This document shows, piece by piece, positions 43,266 to 48,967 of a stretch of 48,967 nucleotides of DNA. Position 1 is the stretch's first letter, and the number at the start of each line of letters is the position of its first letter. Origin of the DNA: Butyrivibrio sp. (GTDB lineage: Bacteria; Bacillota; Clostridia; Lachnospirales; Lachnospiraceae); assembly GCA_023665525.1 (NCBI GenBank), contig JAMPDT010000005.1, positions 1 to 48,967 of the forward strand, given 5' to 3'. The position numbers and the translations under genes were made by a program. The notes beneath the pieces were generated by a model that made no database searches, was not told the origin of the DNA, and was given only the letters and a program-made list of their open reading frames with translations.

Positions 43266-43324
43266 GATATATCTGTGCTATTATTGAAGGAGAACCGCGG
43301 TTGCTTGCAGCTTTGGAGGAACAT

Positions 43325-44650
43325 ATGAGAAAAATAAGGCTTATTTTGGCAGGGCTTGCGATTTTTGCCTGCGCGCTTATGTGCGCCTGCGCGTCAAGCT
43401 CTTCCACAAGGTGGCACCTGAAATCGACGACGGATTCGGCTCGCGGCGACAAGCCCGACGAAACGGTCGGTGTGGTCACGTCGGTGGACGAAAAAAACAA
43501 AAGCATATCCTTTATTTCGGCGGAGGACGGGAGCACCAATATTTTTCCCTATAATTCGGGAACCACGATACACGGCAAATCGGGAACGGACATTGTGATG
43601 GCTCAGATAACGCCCGGAATGATTGTCGATATTTTTTACGACGGCACCTCCAAAATGGTATCCAGAGTTGAGATTTCCGACAATAAGGAGGTATGGGAGA
43701 ACCGCGGAGTTACCTCCTTTAGCGTTGACGATTCCAAGCGCAGCATGAGAGTGGGGCAGTCCCTTTATTCATACAATGACGACACCTTTGTCTATTCGGA
43801 CGGTGAAAAAATATCCATGATGGAGCTTAACGGGCAGGACAAGCTGACGGTGAGAGGCTGCGGCACAAGGGTCCTGTCGGTGGTTGTGGATAAGGGACAC
43901 GGCTACATAAGCCTTACGGGGGATTCTCTTTTTATAGGGGGCTATATCGACATAGGGGGCAGTATCGTTAAGGTTATCGAGGAGGATATGCTTTTAATCG
44001 TCCGCGAGGGTAATTACAAGGTCGAGGTGCGCAACGGCGAGTATATCGCGGAGCGCCGGATCGAGGTGGTAAGGAACGGAAACTGCGAGCTGGATTTTTC
44101 GGACGTTGTCCCGAACGTAACGAACAACGGCAATATACGCTTCAATATTGACGTGGACGGCGCGCTTCTTTATATCGACAATGCCGAAACCAAGTATTCG
44201 GGAATGGTTGTGCTGCCCGTGGGAAAGCACGACATAAGGGTGACGGCAAGCGGCTATCAGACCTACACCGATACGATCGAGGTGGACGTTTCATACAGGG
44301 TGATAGACATAAAGCTAAGAAAGGACGAGCAGATGACGGAGACGCCAAAGCCCACGGACGGCGGTGAGGAAACCACGGCGGACGAAAACGCCGCGACGGA
44401 GGCTGCCACGTCCGAAACACGCTATCCCGGTCAGGACGTTGTGAGCGCGGTCAACGATATAACCGTATCGGGACCTGCGGGCGGCTACGTGTATTTTGAC
44501 GGCATATACAAGGGCGTCGCGCCCGTCACGTTTGATATGATCACGGGCGAGCACGTCATATCCGTTCTTTACAACAAGGAAATAAAAAGCTACTCCGTTG
44601 TGCTTGCCGAGGGCGGCGACGACGTTGTGTACGATTTTACGGATAAATGA
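43325..44650 (+). CDS. PEGA-domain surface protein
   Basis: This 441-aa exported protein has an N-terminal hydrophobic segment ending in ALMCACASSSS, a possible lipobox. A beta-rich middle has repeated hairpin-like modules (VGVVTSVDEKNKSISFIS..). One PEGA-type domain lies near 275-330 (INVDGALLYIDN..LPVGKHDIRVTASGY) and a second at the C-terminus (GGYVYFDGIYKGVAPVTFDMITGEHVISV). A Glu/Thr-rich linker of about 45 residues separates them. PEGA domains are found in wall-associated proteins. Start at 43325 follows GGAGG. No function beyond a surface role is proposed. Confidence 0.85.
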   Translation: MRKIRLILAGLAIFACALMCACASSSSTRWHLKSTTDSARGDKPDETVGVVTSVDEKNKSISFISAEDGSTNIFPYNSGTTIHGKSGTDIVMAQITPGMIVDIFYDGTSKMVSRVEISDNKEVWENRGVTSFSVDDSKRSMRVGQSLYSYNDDTFVYSDGEKISMMELNGQDKLTVRGCGTRVLSVVVDKGHGYISLTGDSLFIGGYIDIGGSIVKVIEEDMLLIVREGNYKVEVRNGEYIAERRIEVVRNGNCELDFSDVVPNVTNNGNIRFNIDVDGALLYIDNAETKYSGMVVLPVGKHDIRVTASGYQTYTDTIEVDVSYRVIDIKLRKDEQMTETPKPTDGGEETTADENAATEAATSETRYPGQDVVSAVNDITVSGPAGGYVYFDGIYKGVAPVTFDMITGEHVISVLYNKEIKSYSVVLAEGGDDVVYDFTDK

Positions 44651-44708
44651 TTGAAGTGATATTTATGCGGCGCGCGGCATATGCTTTATAAAAAAATATG
44701 GTGCTGCA

Positions 44709-45113
44709 ATGAAAAGAACCTTGTTTTTGGTAGGAGTGTTCCTGGTGCTTGTGCTCGCGGGGTGCTCCTTTAGGGAAGCCTCGGATAAAAACAAATCGGA
44801 GCTTGATTTTACGGTGACGGCAAGGGACGACATTCCCGATGAGGTCGCAAAAGCTGTTGACGGCAAAAAGACCGAAGAATTTGCAATGTCGTTTACCGTC
44901 GAGGGCTATACCTACATAGCGGTGGGCTACGGAGAGCAGCCCACGGGAGGGTACAGCATACGCGTGGAGGAGATGTACGAAACGGACAGCTTTGTGGGCA
45001 TACGCACGACGCTCGTCGGACCCGCGGCGGGAGAGGCGGTCAACAAAATGGCGACCTATCCGTACATAGTAGTTAAAATCAAAGCCACAGACAAGAATGT
45101 AAATTTTGAATAG
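44709..45113 (+). CDS. PrcB-like small lipoprotein
   Basis: This 134-aa lipoprotein (lipobox LAGC, residues 16-19) ends in a PrcB_C-type domain (PF14343): YIAVGYGEQPTGGYSIRVEEMYE and PYIVVKIKAT. The first PrcB was found as a subunit of a dentilisin protease complex in Treponema; in Clostridia the domain occurs in stand-alone lipoproteins. The ribosome-binding site is weak. It is followed by an inverted repeat and then the SipL-like gene. Confidence 0.85.
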   Translation: MKRTLFLVGVFLVLVLAGCSFREASDKNKSELDFTVTARDDIPDEVAKAVDGKKTEEFAMSFTVEGYTYIAVGYGEQPTGGYSIRVEEMYETDSFVGIRTTLVGPAAGEAVNKMATYPYIVVKIKATDKNVNFE

Positions 45114-45116
45114 CAT

Positions 45117-45183
45117 AATCCCCTGTCACAGCTCATATCTTTTAGTAGTGCAACTGAAATCAGATTGAGGAAGACAGGGGATT
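45117..45183 (+). promoter_or_regulatory. 11-bp inverted repeat overlapping the SipL-like ribosome-binding site
   Basis: AATCCCCTGTC (45117-45127) and GACAGGGGATT (45173-45183) are perfect reverse complements around a 45-nt loop. The 3' arm includes the AGGGG ribosome-binding site of the next gene; the layout mirrors the repeat at 15882-15942. It could also work as a weak terminator of the PrcB-like gene (ATTTTGT follows). Confidence 0.6.
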
Positions 45184-45189
45184 TTGTAT

Positions 45190-46728
45190 ATGGAGCTGAA
45201 CAAAAAAACCGTACATATGAAGCACCGAAAGGGCAGGACGGAGCAGATTATCACCATTGACGACGATTTCAACGTGCCCGACAGCAAGCCCGATATTGTC
45301 AAAAAAATAAAAGAAAACGCCGACGTGGTAATCGAAAAGGTACGCCCTATGGAAGAAAGGGTGGCAGTCGGCGGAGAGCTGAGATACAATCTTTTGTACT
45401 CCACGGGCGAGGGCTGCGCCTGCATGAGCGGTACGGCGGTGTTTGACGAGTCGGTTGCGATGAGCAATGTCACGCCGCAGGATATGGTGAAATGCGTGTG
45501 CGAGCTGGAGGACGTGACGGTAACGGTAATCAATTCCCGCAAAATAAGCGTAAAGGCGGTTATTACCCTTGAGATTACGGCGGAGGGCATATACGATAAG
45601 GAGGCGGTTTGCGAACTGGAGCTTGAAAACCTCCAGTGCATTAAAAAGAAACTTAATGTAATGCAGCTTGCCTCCGCCAAAAAGGATATTTTCAGGATCC
45701 GCGAATCCATGAACCTGCCGGGCGACAGACCCAATGTCGAGGAGCTTATATGGTATGAGCTGGAGCCGCAGAGCGTGGATATACGGGCGTGCGACGGAGA
45801 GCTCAGCATAAAGGGCGAGCTTTGCGTGTTCTGCATATACGCCTCGGAGGGCGATGAAAACAGCATGAATTTCTTTGACGATGTGCTGCCGTTCAGTGGA
45901 AAAATAGACGTGTCGGGGTGCAGCGAGGAAATGCTGCCCGACGTATGCGTCACCGTTTCGGAAAAAAGCCTGATAGCGCGTCCCGACGCCAACGCCGAGC
46001 TTCGCATACTTGACGCGGAGGTTATACTTGATTTGGACATAAAGGGCTATACGGAGCAGGAATACGAGGTTTTGGCTGACGCGTATTCGCCGTCCTATGA
46101 TTTGCAGCTTGCGAGCGAGCCTGTCGAGTACGAATCGTTTCTTATGAAAAACAGTGCGAAATGCCGAATGGAGGAGCGCTTCGCCATGCCCCAGGGCGGA
46201 ATTATGCAGATTGTCGGCAGCAGCGGAAGAACCAATATCGAGGACATCATAACAGACGGCACCGCCGTGACCGTGGAGGGCGCCGTGACCGTGGATATAA
46301 TTTACATAAAGCCCGACGACGGCGACAAGCTCGGATACGTGCGCTATGAGCTGCCCTTCAGCGAGCAGACCGACATAGCGGGGCTTGACGAAAGCTGCTC
46401 CTGCACGGGAAAGGCAGGACCTCTTCAGGTGTCCACGCTCCTCACGGGCGGGGGCGAGGTAAATATAAAGTGCAACGCGATTGTCGATTTGATGGCGGTC
46501 AAGGCGCACAGCGAAAGCCTGATCTGCGACGTGAACGCCGCGCCGCCCGATTACGGCAGGATTAAAAATCTTCCCGGGATTGTCGGCTACATCACGAAAG
46601 AGGGAGATACGCTTTGGAACATCGCGAAGGAATACTGCACGACCATAAAGGACATTACGGAAACCAACGGACTGTCCTCCGAGGAGCTTAAGCCGGGTAT
46701 GAAGCTGATTATAATTAAGAAGTGCTGA
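45190..46728 (+). CDS. sipL: DUF3794 and LysM protein, SipL-like spore morphogenesis factor
   Basis: The 512-aa protein has repeats of the DUF3794/SPOCS domain (first: MKHRKGRTEQIITIDDDFNVPDSKPDIVKKIKENADVV; later: EELIWYELEPQSVDIRACDGEL and AMPQGGIMQIVGSSGRTNIEDII). A C-terminal LysM spans about 465-510 (GYITKEGDTLWNIAKEYCTTIKDITETNG). C. difficile SipL has the same order and anchors the coat protein SpoIVA at the forespore membrane. ATG 45190 is chosen over TTG 45184. The frame on the opposite strand over the same stretch is a shadow. Assignment as sipL rests on domain order. Confidence 0.87.
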   Translation: MELNKKTVHMKHRKGRTEQIITIDDDFNVPDSKPDIVKKIKENADVVIEKVRPMEERVAVGGELRYNLLYSTGEGCACMSGTAVFDESVAMSNVTPQDMVKCVCELEDVTVTVINSRKISVKAVITLEITAEGIYDKEAVCELELENLQCIKKKLNVMQLASAKKDIFRIRESMNLPGDRPNVEELIWYELEPQSVDIRACDGELSIKGELCVFCIYASEGDENSMNFFDDVLPFSGKIDVSGCSEEMLPDVCVTVSEKSLIARPDANAELRILDAEVILDLDIKGYTEQEYEVLADAYSPSYDLQLASEPVEYESFLMKNSAKCRMEERFAMPQGGIMQIVGSSGRTNIEDIITDGTAVTVEGAVTVDIIYIKPDDGDKLGYVRYELPFSEQTDIAGLDESCSCTGKAGPLQVSTLLTGGGEVNIKCNAIVDLMAVKAHSESLICDVNAAPPDYGRIKNLPGIVGYITKEGDTLWNIAKEYCTTIKDITETNGLSSEELKPGMKLIIIKKC

Positions 46729-46737
46729 CAAGGGCTG

Positions 46738-46778
46738 CCGCCCCGATTGCCGAAAAGGCTGACGGGGCGGTATTTTTT
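46738..46778 (+). terminator. Intrinsic terminator of the SipL-like gene
   Basis: CCGCCCCG (46738-46745) pairs with CGGGGCGG (46763-46770), followed by TATTTTTT. Confidence 0.88.
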
Positions 46779-46784
46779 ACATGG

Positions 46785-46828
46785 AAAAAGCCTTCGGACC
46801 GTGCGCTTTCGCATCAGCCCAAAGGCTT
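46785..46828 (-). terminator. Intrinsic terminator of the 46855-47481 gene
   Basis: On the minus strand AAGCCTT and AAGGCTT (46828-46822 and 46794-46788) form the stem, extended by TGG/CCG, and TTTTT follows. It faces the terminator at 46738-46778, so the convergent genes each have one. Confidence 0.78.
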
Positions 46829-46854
46829 AAGTAAGTGCGTTGGGATTACCCGAA

Positions 46855-47481
46855 TCAGTCGGAGGTTTTGCTCCCGTTTTCCTCAAACCAACTGTCAAAT
46901 TTATCGTGTACCGCCTTGTAAGTATCCTGACAAAGGTCGGGAAGCTTGCTGCCCCATGATTTGGTAGCCTGCTTGAAGCCCTTCTCAAAGGCCGCGAGCA
47001 TTTTCTCCATTTTGTCCTTGTCCCCGCCCGACAAAGCTGTGGCAAAGGAAAGTATTCTGTCAGAGGTCTGATCTGCTCCCCAATAGCCGTCCTTTGCAAT
47101 ATCCGCCTGAGCGTTGGCGATTGCCTCCTTATCGGTGATAAGTCCCTTGCTAAGAAGCGTCTGCCATGTGGACTTGGAATTGGGATCTGCGGCGCCTGCC
47201 TGCTTATACATCATTTTCTCGACAAGCTGCCTCATCTGCTCCGTGCGCGCGTCGGCGTCAGCCTTGAGCTGCGCTATGATTCCCGAGCGGTCGCTCTTGG
47301 ACATAGAAGCAATGCTCTTATAGTCGGAAGATTTCTCATATACGACTCCCTTGTCCGAATATGCGTCTTTGGAAGAGGTCTTTGCCTCGTCGGAGGTCTT
47401 TTTGGCGTCGTCGCTTACTGCCTTTGATACCTCGGAATACTGAGCGTCAACCGTTGTGCGGTCGGTAACTCCGTTTACCAT
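46855..47481 (-). CDS. Conserved helical protein of unknown function, sigma-28-type promoter
   Basis: The 208-aa protein is soluble and helical. The N-terminal half is Ser/Lys/Asp-rich and low in complexity; the C-terminal half has QTSDRILSFATALSGGDKDKMEKMLAAFEKGFKQATKSWGSKLPDLCQDTYKAVHDKFDSW. I recall similar sequences in Clostridia annotated as hypothetical; no domain is known to me. GGAGTGA lies ahead of the ATG. The upstream DNA has TAAG-N15-TCCGATAT on the minus strand, like a sigma-28 (flagellar) promoter. That would place it in the motility regulon. It has its own terminator, so it is a single-gene unit. Confidence 0.85.
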   Translation of the reverse strand: MVNGVTDRTTVDAQYSEVSKAVSDDAKKTSDEAKTSSKDAYSDKGVVYEKSSDYKSIASMSKSDRSGIIAQLKADADARTEQMRQLVEKMMYKQAGAADPNSKSTWQTLLSKGLITDKEAIANAQADIAKDGYWGADQTSDRILSFATALSGGDKDKMEKMLAAFEKGFKQATKSWGSKLPDLCQDTYKAVHDKFDSWFEENGSKTSD

Positions 47482-47537
47482 TGTCTAATCACTCCTTCCT
47501 TGGATTAATAAAAGCGCTTTTATACGTTTCAAAATTT

Positions 47538-47564
47538 ATATCGGACGGCTGCGCGAAATTCTTA
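47538..47564 (-). promoter_or_regulatory. Candidate sigma-28 (flagellar) promoter
   Basis: On the minus strand TAAG (47564-47561), a 15-nt spacer and TCCGATAT (47545-47538) differ from the consensus TAAA-N15-GCCGATAW at one base in each box. The start near 47531 leaves about 50 nt before the ATG at 47481. Confidence 0.55.
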
Positions 47565-47583
47565 ACAAGAAAAGATAATTGTA

Positions 47584-47612
47584 TTGCTTTTAGTACATTA
47601 AAATATTATACT
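47584..47612 (+). promoter_or_regulatory. ispE promoter
   Basis: TTGCTT (47584-47589), a 17-nt spacer and TATACT (47607-47612). Leader of about 70 nt to the ispE ATG at 47689. It is divergent from the sigma-28-like promoter. Confidence 0.55.
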
Positions 47613-47688
47613 GTAATCAGTAAAATTTGCCAAAGCGGGATCTGCGGTCGGCTTGCGGACGCATAGGGTGAAATCTTCGGAGGAGCGT

Positions 47689-48564
47689 ATGGATCATATC
47701 TGCTTAAAGGCGTATGCCAAAATCAATCTCGGACTGGACGTTTTGGGTACGCTTGACAACGGCTATCACGAGGTGCGTATGGTTATGCAGAGCGTTGATC
47801 TCTATGACCGCGTGGGGCTTCGTAGGAATAAGAGCGGCGAAATAACCGTCAGTTCCAATCTCTCCTTTCTCCCGTCCGACAAGGATAATCTCGCGTATAA
47901 GGCGGCGCTCCTTCTGAAAAACGGGTTCGGTATTAAGGAGGGTGTTGACATAAGCCTTTACAAATTCATTCCCGTGGCGGCGGGACTGGCGGGCGGCAGC
48001 TCCGACGCGGCGGCAGTCCTGCGCGGAATGAACAAGCTTTTCGGGCTGGGGCTCGGTATCCCGGGGCTTATGGAGTGGGGCGCGAAAATCGGCGCCGACG
48101 TGCCGTACTGCGTTATGCGCGGAACGGCGTTGGCGGAGGGCATAGGCGAGAGGCTTACGAGGCTTAGGCGCTGTCCCGAATGCACCGTGGTCATCGGCAA
48201 GCCGCCTGTCAGCGTATCCACCAAATATGTGTACGACAGGCTGATTATCGACGATGGCACAAAGCACCCCGACATTGACGGCATAATCGACGGAATCAAT
48301 AACAAAAGCATATACGAGGTCGCGGACAGGCTCGGAAACGTGCTGGAGAGCGTTACCGAGACGGAGTATCCCGTTATAGGCGAGCTTAAGGCGGAAATGA
48401 AAAAAATGGGCGCGCTGGGGGCGCTTATGAGCGGAAGCGGTCCCACCGTGTTCGGACTTTTCGACGATGCCGGTAAGGCGGCGGCTTGCAGCGAGGCGCT
48501 TAGGAGGAGCAGGCTTGCGAAAACCTCTTATGCCGTGGGTTTTGCGAACGGAGGAACGGAATGA
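47689..48564 (+). CDS. ispE: 4-diphosphocytidyl-2-C-methyl-D-erythritol kinase IspE
   Basis: IspE (291 aa) phosphorylates CDP-methylerythritol in the MEP isoprenoid pathway. It starts with LKAYAKINLGLDVLGTLDNGYHEVRMVMQSV (substrate site). The GHMP ATP-binding loop follows as PVAAGLAGGSSDAAAVLRGM, then GADVPYCVMRGTALAEGIGE and, near the end, LGALMSGSGPTVFGLF. ATG 47689 has GGAGGAG upstream. Its stop overlaps the gntR start by 4 nt. Confidence 0.96.
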   Translation: MDHICLKAYAKINLGLDVLGTLDNGYHEVRMVMQSVDLYDRVGLRRNKSGEITVSSNLSFLPSDKDNLAYKAALLLKNGFGIKEGVDISLYKFIPVAAGLAGGSSDAAAVLRGMNKLFGLGLGIPGLMEWGAKIGADVPYCVMRGTALAEGIGERLTRLRRCPECTVVIGKPPVSVSTKYVYDRLIIDDGTKHPDIDGIIDGINNKSIYEVADRLGNVLESVTETEYPVIGELKAEMKKMGALGALMSGSGPTVFGLFDDAGKAAACSEALRRSRLAKTSYAVGFANGGTE

Positions 48565-48967
48565 TAGCGGAGATTAATTTTGTGGACAAGGGGGAGGGCG
48601 TATCCTTAAGGGATATGGTATATTTCGAGCTTAAGGAGGCGATAATGAGGGGGGAGCTTGCGCCGGGACTCCGTCTTATGGAGATTCCCATAGCGGAGAG
48701 GCTGGGCGTGAGCCGCACTCCCGTCAGGGAGGCGGTAAAGAGGCTTGAGGAGGACGGGCTTGTGATAATCACGCCGGGCTGCGGGGCGAAGGTATCGGAA
48801 ATACGGGGAAAGGACGTTACGGACGCGCTCGACGTGCGCATTGTCGTGGAAACGATGGCGGTAAGGCTGGCGGCGAAAAATATCAGCGCGGGACAGGTGG
48901 ACGAGCTTAAGCGGATTAACGCCGAAATGCGCCGCGCAATCATGGAAAAAAACACCGCGGCGCTTTC
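48561..48967 (+). CDS. GntR-family transcriptional regulator, N-terminal part
   Basis: At least 135 residues are present before the window ends. The winged helix-turn-helix is clear: LRDMVYFELKEAIMRGELAPGLRLMEIPIAERLGVSRTPVREAVKRLEEDGLV. The start of an FCD-type ligand domain follows (DVTDALDVRIVVETMAVRLAAKNIS). The FCD domain usually binds small carboxylic acids. GGAGG precedes the ATG, which overlaps the ispE stop. Coupling to ispE is common in Clostridia, though the signal and targets are unknown. Confidence 0.92.
   Translation, partial: MIAEINFVDKGEGVSLRDMVYFELKEAIMRGELAPGLRLMEIPIAERLGVSRTPVREAVKRLEEDGLVIITPGCGAKVSEIRGKDVTDALDVRIVVETMAVRLAAKNISAGQVDELKRINAEMRRAIMEKNTAAL

Noticed and set aside
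45160..46731. A 523-codon open frame on the minus strand opposite the SipL-like gene
   Set aside because: Its product (His/Arg/Leu-rich, no domain) is typical of antisense shadows in this codon-biased DNA. The plus frame has DUF3794 and LysM domains and a ribosome-binding site.
1..48967. CRISPR arrays, tRNA or rRNA genes, transposases
   Set aside because: No regularly spaced repeats, cloverleaf-like tracts, rRNA signatures or transposase motifs were recognised by eye on either strand.

Overview
The window looks like a chromosome segment from an anaerobic, spore-forming, probably motile member of the Clostridia (Bacillota). The evidence is an Ech-type energy-converting [NiFe] hydrogenase, spore proteins (a CotS-like coat protein and a DUF3794+LysM protein resembling SipL), a short-form prolyl-tRNA synthetase, a SAM-I riboswitch in front of metK, a chemoreceptor, a FliB-like flagellin methylase, and many TTGACA/TATAAT-type promoters and intrinsic terminators. 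The exact genus cannot be told from sequence alone. The bulk is moderately GC-rich with GGC/GCG-heavy codons. By eye, 1-6.6 kb and 31.8-33.2 kb are clearly more AT-rich and look acquired.

Region 1 (1-6.6 kb, minus strand) is a defence island in one apparent operon. A promoter (6541-6569) drives abiEi, abiEii, hsdR, a TIR-like gene, hsdM and hsdS, the last running off the window edge. Gaps are 4-20 nt or overlaps. A nucleotidyltransferase toxin-antitoxin pair and a TIR-like putative NADase effector are thus built into a type I restriction-modification operon. This is the most interesting system in the window.

Region 2 (6.7-15.9 kb) has a small lipoprotein and a ZIP metal transporter on the minus strand. 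Divergently, a complete echABCDEF operon ends in hypF. EchF is a doubled ferredoxin with four [4Fe-4S] motifs, and EchE ends exactly at its C-terminal Ni-binding motif.

Region 3 (15.9-31.8 kb) carries a chemoreceptor, fliB-like, a flavin reductase, aroK, a LysM/G5/M23 cell-wall hydrolase with a consensus WalR box, murA, a polyamine-type ABC operon (potABCD), riboswitch-controlled metK and a two-component system. A small hairpin repeat recurs in several leaders here.

Region 4 (31.8-33.2 kb) is a probable toxin-antitoxin cassette (DUF3990 ART-like plus an HTH protein). It has a near-perfect palindromic operator in its promoter and is flanked by 13-bp direct repeats.

Region 5 (33.4-49 kb) holds a phage-like small protein with an RluA-type pseudouridine synthase; an AI-2E-type exporter, MBOAT acyltransferase and AlgX-like protein; lipoproteins, proS and cca; spore-related genes; a small conserved protein with a sigma-28-like promoter; then ispE and the start of a GntR regulator. 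No tRNA, rRNA, CRISPR array or insertion-sequence transposase was seen.
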